Assembly: GCA_029006345.1 (NCBI GenBank)
Contig: JAQXGK010000111.1
Coordinates: 1-40,362, forward strand
From: Bacillota bacterium
GTDB taxonomy: Bacteria; Bacillota; Clostridia; Oscillospirales; SIG627
Direction: 5' to 3'
Length of the DNA: 40,362 bases
The notes under the pieces are model-generated. The model ran no database searches, was not told the origin of the DNA, and worked only from the letters and a program-made list of their open reading frames with translations. Positions 16,871 to 25,568 of the stretch are shown here, one piece after another; position 1 is the first letter of the stretch; each line of letters starts with the position of its first letter. The position numbers were made by a program, and so were the translations under genes.

Positions 16871-18571
16871 ATGAATTTACTCAAAAACCAGATTGCACAA
16901 CAGGTCGGGGCGCTTTTGGGCGCCGACAGCGGCCTATCACACGAGGACATATTAAAGCTCATCGAATATCCCCCCGAGCCCAAAATGGGCGACTTGTCGG
17001 TGGCGTGCTTCCGCTTCAGCAAGATATTGCGAAAGAGTCCAGTCGCTATTGCAGAGGACTTTAAGAGCAGGATTTGCATAGACGGCGTCGCAAGAACGGA
17101 GGCGGTGAACGGCTACCTCAACTTTTTTGTCAGCGACTCCTACAGAATGAGTCTTTTGGACGGCATAAACGCCGCCGGCGACGACTACGGCAAAAATGAT
17201 ATCGGCTCCGGAAAGACGGTCTGCATCGACTACTCCTCTCCGAATATTGCAAAGGAGTTTCACATAGGTCATCTCGGCACGACGGTAATAGGAAATTCGC
17301 TCAAGCGCATTCACGCTTTTTCGGGCTATAAGTGCGTGGGCATCAATTATCTCGGCGACTGGGGAACGCAGTTCGGCCGTCTTATAGTCGCTTATAAGAC
17401 ATGGGCGGACAAGGAAAAAATCGAGCGCGACGGCGTAGAGGAGCTCGGCCGTATATATAAGGAGTTTTACGAAAGAGCGGAGAAGGATCCGTCGCTCAAT
17501 GACAGAGCGCGTGAGGAATTCAACAAGATGGAGCAGGGCGATCCCGAGTCGCTCAGGCTATGGCAGTGGTTCAGAGAGATAAGCCTTCAGAAGTTTATGG
17601 AGACTTACAAGCTGTTGGGAATAGATTTTGACAGCTACGACGGCGAGGGCTTCTTCCACGATAAGGCACAGGAGGTTGTTGACGAACTAAAGGAAAAGAA
17701 TCTGCTCGAGGAATCCGACGGCGCCATGCTTGTGCGTCTCGACGATTACAATATGCCGCCTTGCCTGATACTGAAAAACGACGGCTCGAGCTTATATACG
17801 ACACGCGATATTGCGGCGGCGATATACCGCAAGAAAACATATAATTTCGATAAATGTCTGTATGTTACCGACGCCGGGCAGAGCCTGCATTTCGCACAGT
17901 TTTTCAAGGTCATCGGGCTGATGGGCTACGATTGGGAAGATGAGCTTGTGCATATTCCGTACGGAAAAATCAGCGTAAACGGCGCCAAGCTTGCGTCGCG
18001 CACCGGAAATGTAGTATTGCTTTCCGACCTTTTCAACGACGCGATAGAACGGGTTAAGGCCATAATGGACGAGAAAAACCCGGACCTCGAAAACCGTGAC
18101 GAGATAGCGCGAAAGGTTGGCTTGGGCGCTGTTATATTCAATCAGCTTTCCAGCGGAAGAATCAAGGATGTCAATTTCGTTTGGGAGGATGCGCTCAATT
18201 TTGACGGCAACACCGGACCTTATGCGCAGTACACATACGCGCGCAGCTGCAGTGTGCTTGAGAAGGCGGGAAAGGCGCCCGATTGCGACATATCGGATTA
18301 TGAAATGAATCCCGTTGAGCGGGAGCTTGTTGCTGTGCTTTCAAAGTTTCCCGAAAAGGTGGCATCGGCTCTTGACGATTACGAGCCGTCTGCCGTTACC
18401 CGCTACATACTCGACCTCTGCCAGAGCTTCAACCGCTTCTATCACGATTGTCCAATAATGAAGGCGAGCGACAGGGAAAAGGCGGCGAGAATCAAAATGT
18501 GCCGCGCGGTACGCTATACTCTCGGCAACGCACTTTGGCTTATCGGGCTTGAAAAGACCGAAAAAATATAA
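16871..18571 (+). CDS. argS: arginyl-tRNA synthetase
   Basis: Class I synthetase that charges tRNA-Arg, 566 residues. The N-terminal Add-1 domain (about 1-110) recognises the D-loop. The catalytic signature SSPNIAKEFHIGHLGTT contains HIGH. The KMSKS equivalent is degenerate (KLASRTGNV), as is usual for ArgRS. The C-terminal helical anticodon domain carries NGNTGPYAQYTYAR-like sequence (here DGNTGPYAQYTYARS). The open frame begins with a TTG at 16853, but GGAAGA and the family N-terminus point to the ATG at 16871. No T-box is seen. Confidence 0.96.
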   Translation: MNLLKNQIAQQVGALLGADSGLSHEDILKLIEYPPEPKMGDLSVACFRFSKILRKSPVAIAEDFKSRICIDGVARTEAVNGYLNFFVSDSYRMSLLDGINAAGDDYGKNDIGSGKTVCIDYSSPNIAKEFHIGHLGTTVIGNSLKRIHAFSGYKCVGINYLGDWGTQFGRLIVAYKTWADKEKIERDGVEELGRIYKEFYERAEKDPSLNDRAREEFNKMEQGDPESLRLWQWFREISLQKFMETYKLLGIDFDSYDGEGFFHDKAQEVVDELKEKNLLEESDGAMLVRLDDYNMPPCLILKNDGSSLYTTRDIAAAIYRKKTYNFDKCLYVTDAGQSLHFAQFFKVIGLMGYDWEDELVHIPYGKISVNGAKLASRTGNVVLLSDLFNDAIERVKAIMDEKNPDLENRDEIARKVGLGAVIFNQLSSGRIKDVNFVWEDALNFDGNTGPYAQYTYARSCSVLEKAGKAPDCDISDYEMNPVERELVAVLSKFPEKVASALDDYEPSAVTRYILDLCQSFNRFYHDCPIMKASDREKAARIKMCRAVRYTLGNALWLIGLEKTEKI

Positions 18572-18659
18572 GCCGAAAAGATTTTCAGTATTGAGAAAGC
18601 ATTGACAAAGTATCAATATAAATCAAGTTTATAAATTATTATTTTAAGGAGCAGAATAT

Positions 18660-19382
18660 ATGTCAGGTCACTCAAAGTGGAAAAACATAATGCACAAAAA
18701 GGAAAAGACGGATGCCGCAAGGGCAAAAATCTTTACAAAAATAGGCAAGGAGATTTCAATGGCGGTCAAAGCCGGCGGTCCCGATCCGACCTCCAATTCC
18801 AAGCTTCGCGACCTCATTGCCAAGGCTAAGTCAAACAATGTTCCGTCAGACAACATCGACCGTATAATCAAGAAGGCAGCTTCGGATGACAGCGCAAATT
18901 ACGAAAGCATTGTTTACGAGGGTTACGGTCCGAACGGAATTGCGATTATAGTTGAGGCCGCAACCGACAGCCGCAACCGCACGAGCGCCAATCTGCGCCA
19001 TTACTTCGATAAATTCGGCGGAAATCTCGGCACTACCGGATGCGTTTCCTTTATGTTTAAGGATAAGGGTACGATTATTATCGAGAGCGAAGGCGTGGAC
19101 GAGGAGAAGCTCATGGAGGACGCGCTTAACGCAGGCGCCGAGGACATAAGCGCCGACGAAGACATTTTTGAAATAACGACAGCTCCGGAGACGCTTGATG
19201 AAGTGCGCGACGCTCTTGAAAAGGCAGGCTACAGCATTGCTTCCGCCGAGGCTGACAAGATTCCCGACAGTTATATGACGCTCAACGACGAGGAGAGCAT
19301 TACAAAGATGGAAAAGCTGCTTGATATGCTCGACGAGGACGAGGATGTCAATAACGTCTACCACAACTGGCAGAACGACTGA
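18660..19382 (+). CDS. yebC: YebC/PmpR/TACO1 family protein
   Basis: A 240-residue protein beginning with the diagnostic MSGHSKWKNIMHKKEK. It also has ARAKIFTKIGKEI and the family core YEGYGPNGIAIIVEAATDS, shortened here. YebC proteins were described as transcriptional regulators, and family members are also linked to relief of ribosome stalling at polyproline. AAGGAG is 9-10 nt upstream of the ATG. Its stop overlaps the start of the methyltransferase gene by 1 nt (TGATG), so it leads a tightly packed operon. Confidence 0.95.
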   Translation: MSGHSKWKNIMHKKEKTDAARAKIFTKIGKEISMAVKAGGPDPTSNSKLRDLIAKAKSNNVPSDNIDRIIKKAASDDSANYESIVYEGYGPNGIAIIVEAATDSRNRTSANLRHYFDKFGGNLGTTGCVSFMFKDKGTIIIESEGVDEEKLMEDALNAGAEDISADEDIFEITTAPETLDEVRDALEKAGYSIASAEADKIPDSYMTLNDEESITKMEKLLDMLDEDEDVNNVYHNWQND

Positions 19383-20140
19383 TGAAAAAAGAGGCCGATA
19401 AGCAGCGCGACAGCGTCTTTGCAGAGGGCGCGCTGTCGGTAAACGAGGTGCTCAGGGCACATTCGCGCACCGTCAAGCGAATTCTGATTGCCCGGGGTGC
19501 AAACAGAACCAATAAAAATACGGCGCTGACGCTCAGACTTGCCGAGAGATTTTCAATTCCGCTGGAGACCTGCTCAGACAGCTTTGTTTCGGAATGTGCG
19601 ACCGGCACCACGCACGGAGGCGTTTTAGCCGAGGTGGGGGAACGTTCCTACTGCGAGCTTGAGGACATTTTTGCCGACAGGGAAGGCTTTGCCGTTATGC
19701 TGTCGGGAATTGAGGACCCGTATAATTTCGGTTATGCTATGCGCAGTTTATATGCCGCAGGCGCGACCGGCTTTATTCTCAACGGCCGCAACTGGATGAG
19801 CGCCGCAGGCGTGGTTATCCGCGCAAGCGCAGGTGCCAGTGAAAGGTGCCGAATAGCGCTTTGCGATGACAATGAAAAACTTGTGAATACGGCGCATGAG
19901 TACGGCTACAGCGTCGTTTGTGCAAAGGAAAATTCGGCGTCTCTTTATAGCGAGGATATTCCGCTGCCGATATTGCTGGTGATAGGCGGAGAAAAGCGGG
20001 GAATAGACAAAAATCTTCTGAGACTCGCCGACAAGCATATAACTATCCCGTATGCGGGCGACTTTGACAAGTCGCTGACAGCCGCCGCGGCAAGTGCCGT
20101 TATCGGCTTTGAAATCATGAGAAAGAATATAAAAAAATGA
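19382..20140 (+). CDS. TrmH/SpoU-family RNA 2'-O-methyltransferase
   Basis: A 252-residue SPOUT enzyme using S-adenosylmethionine. An N-terminal substrate-binding domain (about 1-85) precedes the knotted SpoU domain. Motif I is DPYNFGYAMRS, motif II is VIGGEKRGI, and motif III is KSLTAAAASAVIGFEI; the last departs from the common SLNVSVA form. The RNA target (rRNA or tRNA) cannot be settled by sequence. It overlaps yebC by 1 nt and the protease gene by 4 nt. Confidence 0.88.
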   Translation: MKKEADKQRDSVFAEGALSVNEVLRAHSRTVKRILIARGANRTNKNTALTLRLAERFSIPLETCSDSFVSECATGTTHGGVLAEVGERSYCELEDIFADREGFAVMLSGIEDPYNFGYAMRSLYAAGATGFILNGRNWMSAAGVVIRASAGASERCRIALCDDNEKLVNTAHEYGYSVVCAKENSASLYSEDIPLPILLVIGGEKRGIDKNLLRLADKHITIPYAGDFDKSLTAAAASAVIGFEIMRKNIKK

Positions 20141-20811
20141 GTGATTATGTAAAACAGTTGATTATTCAGGCGCTGTATATATTGCCGATTATGCTTATAA
20201 CGCTTCCGGTGCACGAGACGGCACACGGCTATGCGGCATATAAGCTCGGCGATCCTACTGCAAAGCTCATGGGCAGGCTGACGCTCAATCCCGCAAAGCA
20301 TTTCGACCCGGTGGGCTTTCTGTGCATGATAATCTGTCGCTTCGGCTGGGCTAAGCCCGTACCGGTAAATCCCAATAACTTCAGGAATCCAAAGCGCGAC
20401 ATGGCGATTACCGCACTTGCGGGGCCTGCCAGCAATTTGCTCATGGGACTCTGCGGTACGGTTTTATATACCGCGGCATACAAGCTGCTTGTCGGGGTCA
20501 GCTTTGAAAGCAGCTTTGCCTTAACCTTTTTCTCCTGCCTGCTGACCTTCTTAAGTTATTTTGCTTCAATTAATGTCGGTCTTGCGGTATTCAACCTTAT
20601 CCCGATAGTGCCGCTTGACGGCTCGCGGATTCTCTATTATTTCTTGCCGGACAGGATCATTTACAGGATAAGACCGTACGAAAGGTACATCCAGCTTGCT
20701 CTGTTTGCGCTTCTTATTTTCGGAGCGCTTTCGACACCTCTTTCGTATGTGTCGGGTAAGGTGTTTAATGCGTTTTACTATATCAGCGACAAGGTTACGG
20801 CGTTTATATGA
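20137..20811 (+). CDS. site-2 protease family (M50) membrane protein
   Basis: A 224-residue intramembrane zinc metalloprotease-like protein with about five membrane helices. The first helix carries HETAHG (the HExxH zinc site) and a later helix carries NLIPIVPLDGSRIL, whose Asp is the third zinc ligand. AITALAGPASNLLMG is the family GPxxN motif. PDZ domains are absent, so it belongs to the small rhomboid-like YwhC group, whose substrates are unknown. Four-base overlaps link it to the methyltransferase gene and to scpA, a common neighbourhood in Firmicutes. Confidence 0.92.
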   Translation: MSDYVKQLIIQALYILPIMLITLPVHETAHGYAAYKLGDPTAKLMGRLTLNPAKHFDPVGFLCMIICRFGWAKPVPVNPNNFRNPKRDMAITALAGPASNLLMGLCGTVLYTAAYKLLVGVSFESSFALTFFSCLLTFLSYFASINVGLAVFNLIPIVPLDGSRILYYFLPDRIIYRIRPYERYIQLALFALLIFGALSTPLSYVSGKVFNAFYYISDKVTAFI

Positions 20812-21584
20812 GTGAGAAAATTGAAATTCATTCTCCGGAGGAGGGGCTGTCCTTCTCGGTCGGGGTGTTTGACGGACCGCTTGAACTGCTTTTAACGCTT
20901 GTTACAAAACAGAAGATAAATATATACGACATTCCGATAGCGAAAATTCTCGACCAGTATATGCAGTATCTCGAGTATATGCACCGAAATGATGCGGAAA
21001 TCTCCAGCGAATTCATAGTAATGGCATGCGAGCTTCTGTATATAAAGTCGAAGATGCTTTTGCCGAAAGATGAGCAAGAGGAAGACCCGCGTTCGGAACT
21101 TGTCATGAGCCTTATCGCCTATTCAAAGGTTAAGGAGACCGGCGACTTTCTCGCACAGCGCGGAGAACGCTACTTCAACCGGTACTATCCGACTCCCGCG
21201 CCGTTTGACGTCAAGATAGAGACGGCGCAAATGGATGTCAGGGAGCTTGTTGAGGCATACATCGGCCTGAAGCTGTCCCTGAAGGAGGATAGGGAAAAGC
21301 GCAAGGAGGAAAGCGTAAAGCAGGTCTTCTCGCGCAAGGTGATTCCCATTGAGGACAAGATAATCACTATATTAAAGCGGCTTATCCGCTCGCTTGACTT
21401 CGGAAATTCGGTCATGTTCAATACCTTCTTTGACGGAAATCACGACGTCGGAGAAAGTGTCGCAACATTTCTTGCGATGTTGGAGCTTGTTAATTCCGGT
21501 CGAATCAGCTTTTTGCGCGACGGTGACAATTACATAATAAGTCTGAATCGCAGTAAGACCGAGGAAAAGGAAATAAGACAATGA
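20808..21584 (+). CDS. scpA: segregation and condensation protein A
   Basis: The kleisin subunit of the Smc-ScpAB condensin, which bridges the Smc heads and helps chromosome arms separate. The N-terminal FDGPLELLLTLV and INIYDIPIAKILDQY motifs and SSEFIVMACELLYIKSKMLLP, shortened to EFIVMACELLYIKSKMLLP, are diagnostic. The C-terminal winged-helix part (about residues 180-250) binds the Smc head. Length of 258 is normal. It overlaps scpB by 4 nt. Confidence 0.96.
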   Translation: MSEKIEIHSPEEGLSFSVGVFDGPLELLLTLVTKQKINIYDIPIAKILDQYMQYLEYMHRNDAEISSEFIVMACELLYIKSKMLLPKDEQEEDPRSELVMSLIAYSKVKETGDFLAQRGERYFNRYYPTPAPFDVKIETAQMDVRELVEAYIGLKLSLKEDREKRKEESVKQVFSRKVIPIEDKIITILKRLIRSLDFGNSVMFNTFFDGNHDVGESVATFLAMLELVNSGRISFLRDGDNYIISLNRSKTEEKEIRQ

Positions 21585-22144
21585 AATTCAGCGAAAAATA
21601 TCTCGGCTATCAGAAGGATTTTCTGATAAACGCACTTGAAGCCGTGCTTTTTGTCAGCGGCGATCCGGTGCCGGTAGTTAAGCTTGCCGAGCTTTTTGAA
21701 ATAACAAAGGACGAGGTAATTATTACCGCCGGCGCTCTTCGGGACAAGATTATTAAGGATGACAGCGCCTTTGAGCTTGTGGTGCTTGAGGACGAGCTGC
21801 AGCTCTGCACAAAGCAGGATTACAAGGATTATGTTTCATCTTTTCTTGAGATAAAGCGTACGGCGATGATTTCAAAGGCGGCGCTTGAGGCGCTGTCGGT
21901 GGTTGCCTATAAACAGCCGGTTACAAAGGGATATATCGAAAAGATTCGCGGAGTGGATTGCTCCGGAATCATTAATACGCTTTTACAGCGTGAGCTTATT
22001 GAGGAATGCGGGCGTCTGGACGCACCGGGGCGGCCGATTCTGTACCGTACCACATCGAACTTTCTGCGTTGCTTCGGGCTTGAAAGCCTCAACGAGCTTC
22101 CCGATTCCGAGGGTGAGCAGCAGCAGATAGAAGTACAGCAATAA
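21581..22144 (+). CDS. scpB: segregation and condensation protein B
   Basis: Partner of ScpA; two winged-helix domains form a dimer on the kleisin. The sequence NALEAVLFVSGDPVPV opens the first domain, and ALEALSVVAYKQPVTKGYIE with IRGVDCSGIINTLLQRELI marks the second. The last 20 residues are polar and Gln-rich. 187 residues is usual. Start overlaps scpA by 4 nt. Confidence 0.96.
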   Translation: MKFSEKYLGYQKDFLINALEAVLFVSGDPVPVVKLAELFEITKDEVIITAGALRDKIIKDDSAFELVVLEDELQLCTKQDYKDYVSSFLEIKRTAMISKAALEALSVVAYKQPVTKGYIEKIRGVDCSGIINTLLQRELIEECGRLDAPGRPILYRTTSNFLRCFGLESLNELPDSEGEQQQIEVQQ

Positions 22145-22169
22145 TCAAAATTGACGCGGGAGGGTGAAA

Positions 22170-22835
22170 ATGATAGTTCTTTATGTCATTCTCGCGCTTG
22201 TCTGTCTTGTTTTACTGCCGCTGTTTCTGAATTTTCACCTCATACTTGAGTATGACGGAGAGGCGCGGGCTTTTCTCAGAGTTCTGTTTATAAAGCTCGA
22301 TTTGATTAAGCTTTCGGAAAAACTGGCTAATCGCGCTAAAAAGCCGAAAAAGCAAAAGAAGAAAAGGAAGAAAAAGTCCGAGCCGCAGCCTGCGGAAAAG
22401 CGGCCCGACAGGAAGAAAAAGCCGTCGGATATACTGGATTTTTTAAAATTTGCCAAGAAAATCGCAGCAGACGCCGCGTCGAGGTTATTGAAAAGACTGC
22501 GTATCAGGCTTGCTTATCTCAATATTACGGTAGCGACAGAGCAAGCCGATAAGACGGCACTTTTGTTCGGCGCTGTTTGTACCGCCCTATCTTCCCTCGA
22601 CGAGGTGCTGAGGCAATTTGCCCGTTACAGCGCGGACAGAGACAAGATAAACGTCGGCGTGGATTATCTTGCAGAAAAGACCGTCGCAAAGGCAAAGCTG
22701 ATTTTTACCATAAAACCGATTTTTGTTATAGGCGCCGCATTCGGTGTGATTGTCAATCTCTTCAATAACAAAAATAAAATAAGCAACGGAAAGGAACTCA
22801 AAAATGAACGAAATACCGCTCAAACAAATCATTGA
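22170..22835 (+). CDS. DUF2953 protein (YtfI-like)
   Basis: A 221-residue protein with an N-terminal membrane helix (about 1-20), a strongly basic Lys-rich segment (about 50-85) and a C-terminal hydrophobic segment. The domain resembles DUF2953, known in Bacillus as YtfI, encoded next to YtfJ. Its function is unknown. A GTG at 22164 opens the frame, but GGGAGG lies directly against it and is correctly spaced for the ATG at 22170. The 3' end overlaps ytfJ by 32 nt. Confidence 0.82.
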   Translation: MIVLYVILALVCLVLLPLFLNFHLILEYDGEARAFLRVLFIKLDLIKLSEKLANRAKKPKKQKKKRKKKSEPQPAEKRPDRKKKPSDILDFLKFAKKIAADAASRLLKRLRIRLAYLNITVATEQADKTALLFGAVCTALSSLDEVLRQFARYSADRDKINVGVDYLAEKTVAKAKLIFTIKPIFVIGAAFGVIVNLFNNKNKISNGKELKNERNTAQTNH

Positions 22836-23271
22836 TTCTTCCCTTGAGAACATAAAAAATGTGCTTGATACCAACTCCATTATCGTAGAGCCTATCAAGG
22901 TCGGCGAGAAAACCGTGGTAATTCCGATAGCTAAGGTTTCGGTGGGCATCACTTCGGGCGGAGTCGATTACGATGCAAAGAAGACCGGTCAGCCCCACTT
23001 CGGAGGCGGAAACGGTGCAGGGGTGACCATGACGCCGGTATCTTTTCTTGTCATCAACGGCGACGATGTGCGGATGCTCAATATCAACGACCCGAAGGCA
23101 AACAACGATGTATCCAATATTATCGGCTCGGTCAGCGACCTGGTGGATCGTGCGCCGGAGGTTATCTCCAGACTGAAAAAGAGCTTTTCCTCCGACAAGT
23201 CCGAAAAAAGCGATGAAAAAAGCAAGGACGAGGCAGACGACACCGGAGCAGAGCCTATAGTGGGCAAGTAA
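22804..23271 (+). CDS. ytfJ: GerW/YtfJ family sporulation protein
   Basis: A 155-residue protein matching YtfJ/GerW, which in Bacillus is made in the forespore and is needed for proper germination. The Gly-rich segment GQPHFGGGNGAGVTMTPVSF, followed by LVINGDDVRML, is diagnostic. The last 40 residues are highly charged and probably disordered. The ytfI-ytfJ gene order is conserved, which supports both calls and suggests an endospore former. A sporulation promoter is not visible, and it could be read from the scpAB transcript. Confidence 0.92.
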   Translation: MNEIPLKQIIDSSLENIKNVLDTNSIIVEPIKVGEKTVVIPIAKVSVGITSGGVDYDAKKTGQPHFGGGNGAGVTMTPVSFLVINGDDVRMLNINDPKANNDVSNIIGSVSDLVDRAPEVISRLKKSFSSDKSEKSDEKSKDEADDTGAEPIVGK

Positions 23272-23290
23272 GCGTAATAATTCTCAAAGC

Positions 23291-23332
23291 TTTCTCATAT
23301 CCTTGACCGAAAGGAAAGAAGAATATGAGAAA
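23291..23332 (+). promoter_or_regulatory. inverted repeat enclosing the dacF-like ribosome binding site and start codon
   Basis: TTTCTCATAT (23291-23300) is perfectly complementary to ATATGAGAAA (23323-23332), which includes the ATG at 23325. Inside the loop CCTT (23301-23304) can pair with AAGG (23311-23314), part of the Shine-Dalgarno sequence. Folded RNA would hide both start signals. There is no U-run, so it is not a terminator. Confidence 0.5.
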
Positions 23333-24404
23333 AGTTTTACCTGTATTATTTGCATTGCTGTTTGCTGTTCAGGCGCTTACTGTTTCAGCCGACGTTTATG
23401 CCGACGGCTATTGCCTTGTGGATATGGACACGCTTGCGGTGCTGTCACAGTCGGACGCTCATGAGCACCTGCCTATGGCAAGCACAACTAAGATAATGAC
23501 GGCGATTGTCGCCCTCGAAAACGGCGATATCGACGCAGTTGTTACTATACCCAAGCAAGCGGTTGGTGTAGAGGGCTCGTCCGTTTACTTAAAGGCCGGA
23601 GAAAAGCTCACCCTTGAGCAGCTTTTGTATGCCGTAATGCTGCAGAGTGCAAACGACGCGGCGACCGCTGTGGCGATTGAGGTGGGAGGCTCCGAAGAGA
23701 ACTTTGTCGCTATGATGAACGATAAAGCGGCAGAGCTCGGCATGAAGGACACCTGCTTTGCAAATCCTCACGGATTACCGGACGACGGTCATTTTTCCAG
23801 CGCATACGATATGGCAGTTCTTATGTCATATGCCATGGGTAACAGCGAGTTCAGAAAAATCACTTCTACAGAGAACAAAAATCTCGGCGAGCGATATATA
23901 TCAAATCACAATAAATTGCTGTGGCTGTACGAGTACTGCACCGGCGGCAAGACCGGCTTTACGAAAAAGGCCGGACGCTGCCTCGTTTCGTCAGCCGAAA
24001 AGGACGGCGCACGGCTCGCCTGCGTGACGCTCGGCGCTCCGAATGATTGGAATGATCACAAAGAGCTTTTTAATTACGGCTTTTCGCTTTATACTGCGGA
24101 AACTCTGTGCGCGGCGGGAGAAAGGGAATTCAGGCTTCCGGTTGTCGGAAGTACGGTGCAGTACGTCAGCGCCGTCAATACAGACGCCGTGAGTGCGAGT
24201 TTGCTCAAGGACGACAGCATTACTTTTACCGTCGAACTTGACAGGTTTCTGTATGCTCCGGTCAGTGCCGGAGACTCGGTCGGCCGCATAGTCTTTTACA
24301 GAAACGGAAGATACGCGGGAGAAAGCGATATTACCGCGACTGAGCCGGCTGAGTATTATGAGAAGCCGTCATTGTGGGACAAAATAAAGTCACTTTTTGA
24401 CTGA
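23325..24404 (+). CDS. D-alanyl-D-alanine carboxypeptidase (PBP5/DacF type)
   Basis: A 359-residue secreted peptidoglycan carboxypeptidase that trims the terminal D-Ala from stem peptides. A signal peptide spans about residues 1-22. The catalytic triplets are intact: STTK (nucleophile Ser, about residue 52), SAN (LQSANDAA) and KTG (GGKTGFTKKAG). The C-terminal PBP5-type beta domain follows, but there is no clear terminal amphipathic anchor beyond FYRNGRY and a short basic/hydrophobic end. DacF in Bacillus is a sporulation protein, and ytfJ lies just upstream, so a sporulation or cortex role is possible. The start lies in an RNA hairpin. Confidence 0.93.
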   Translation: MRKVLPVLFALLFAVQALTVSADVYADGYCLVDMDTLAVLSQSDAHEHLPMASTTKIMTAIVALENGDIDAVVTIPKQAVGVEGSSVYLKAGEKLTLEQLLYAVMLQSANDAATAVAIEVGGSEENFVAMMNDKAAELGMKDTCFANPHGLPDDGHFSSAYDMAVLMSYAMGNSEFRKITSTENKNLGERYISNHNKLLWLYEYCTGGKTGFTKKAGRCLVSSAEKDGARLACVTLGAPNDWNDHKELFNYGFSLYTAETLCAAGEREFRLPVVGSTVQYVSAVNTDAVSASLLKDDSITFTVELDRFLYAPVSAGDSVGRIVFYRNGRYAGESDITATEPAEYYEKPSLWDKIKSLFD

Positions 24405-24428
24405 ATACTGAATTATAAAAGGAATAAC

Positions 24429-25142
24429 ATGGAATCAGTAAGAATACAGAAGTATTTAAGCGATTGCGGCGTTATGTCGCGCCGAAAGGCAGAGGCTGAA
24501 ATCGCCGCCGGCAAAGTTAAGGTTAATAACGAGCTTGCTACAATAGGGATGAAAATAAATCCCGACGGGGATGCGGTTTTTTATAACGGAAAAGCAGTCG
24601 TGCCGAGTGGGGAGAAGAAGATTTACATTAAGCTGAATAAGCCGCGCGGATATGTTGCCACGCTTTCGGATGAAAAGGGCAGAAAGTGCGTCGCCGACCT
24701 TGTCAAGGATGTGGGTGAGCGCGTATATCCCATCGGGCGGCTTGACCTTGACAGCGAAGGACTGCTGCTTATGACCAATGACGGTGAGCTTGCAAATAAG
24801 CTTATGCATCCGAGCGGAAATGTCGCAAAGGTTTATATAGTCAAGGTTCGAACACAGCCGACGTCCGAGCAGATGTCCAAGCTGAACGGGAAAATGACCA
24901 TAGACGGATATGACTTGCGGCCGGTCAAGGTTCGCTACGACAACGGAATGGATTTCAAGGTTCTGCGGTTTGAACTGCACGAGGGAAGAAACCGTCAGAT
25001 AAGAAAAATGTGCGAAGCGGTCGGATTGCAGGTTGCAAAGCTGAGAAGAATATCTATAGGCGACATTACTGTTGCCGGTCTCGGCAGCGGCAAATGGCAG
25101 TATCTTTCGCGCGAGGAAATACAGTATCTTAAGGAAATATAA
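24429..25142 (+). CDS. rluB: RsuA/RluB-family pseudouridine synthase
   Basis: A 237-residue rRNA pseudouridine synthase. The N-terminal S4 RNA-binding domain reads IQKYLSDCGVMSRRKAEAEI; the catalytic motif GRLDLDSEGLLLMTNDG contains the essential Asp, and HEGRNRQIRKM is the conserved C-terminal motif. It most likely modifies 23S rRNA like RluB, though RsuA-type action on 16S cannot be excluded. One base separates its stop from the next gene. Confidence 0.9.
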   Translation: MESVRIQKYLSDCGVMSRRKAEAEIAAGKVKVNNELATIGMKINPDGDAVFYNGKAVVPSGEKKIYIKLNKPRGYVATLSDEKGRKCVADLVKDVGERVYPIGRLDLDSEGLLLMTNDGELANKLMHPSGNVAKVYIVKVRTQPTSEQMSKLNGKMTIDGYDLRPVKVRYDNGMDFKVLRFELHEGRNRQIRKMCEAVGLQVAKLRRISIGDITVAGLGSGKWQYLSREEIQYLKEI

Positions 25143-25143
25143 A

Positions 25144-25545
25144 ATGCTCAAGATTACACCTATAAACGATAAGGAAGTTCAGAAGGAGCTGTCTGCGGCC
25201 TGCGGATTGGATTTTGCACCCGAAAGGATGGCATATCAGATCTATGAGGGCGAGAAATTTTTGGGAATAGCCGAGTTTTATATAAGCGGGAAAGTAGGGT
25301 ATATCAGCCGTATTCGCAATTCTGTCGGCTCGTTTGATACAGATGCGCTCGAAATTGCCGGGCGCGCGGTATTGAATTTTCTCGATTTGTGTGGTATAAA
25401 GGATGTTGTCTGCGAAGTTCACGAGCCGCTTGACGAGATTCTCGCAAAGAGGATGACTTTCGAAAAGGATTCGGACGGCAGGTATAAAATCAATCTTGTC
25501 GGATTCTTTAATGAACCTTGCAAGCGCTGCAAAAAGGCCGACTGA
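25144..25545 (+). CDS. small uncharacterised protein, possibly GNAT-like
   Basis: A 133-residue soluble protein starting at the ATG 1 nt after the rluB stop; the longer frame upstream lies inside rluB. The pattern of strands around GEKFLGIAEFYISGKVGYI and a following helix ALEIAGRAVLNFLDLCG resembles a reduced GNAT acetyltransferase fold, but a clear acetyl-CoA loop is absent. The C-terminus ends in CKRCKK. I do not recognise its function. Coupling to rluB suggests co-expression only. Confidence 0.7.
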   Translation: MLKITPINDKEVQKELSAACGLDFAPERMAYQIYEGEKFLGIAEFYISGKVGYISRIRNSVGSFDTDALEIAGRAVLNFLDLCGIKDVVCEVHEPLDEILAKRMTFEKDSDGRYKINLVGFFNEPCKRCKKAD

Positions 25546-25568
25546 TTTCACAGACGCCTCATAAATAT

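Noticed and set aside
18572-18659. Promoter directly before yebC (TTGACA near 18602)
   Set aside because: No -10 at acceptable spacing follows this hexamer; read-through from argS is as likely.
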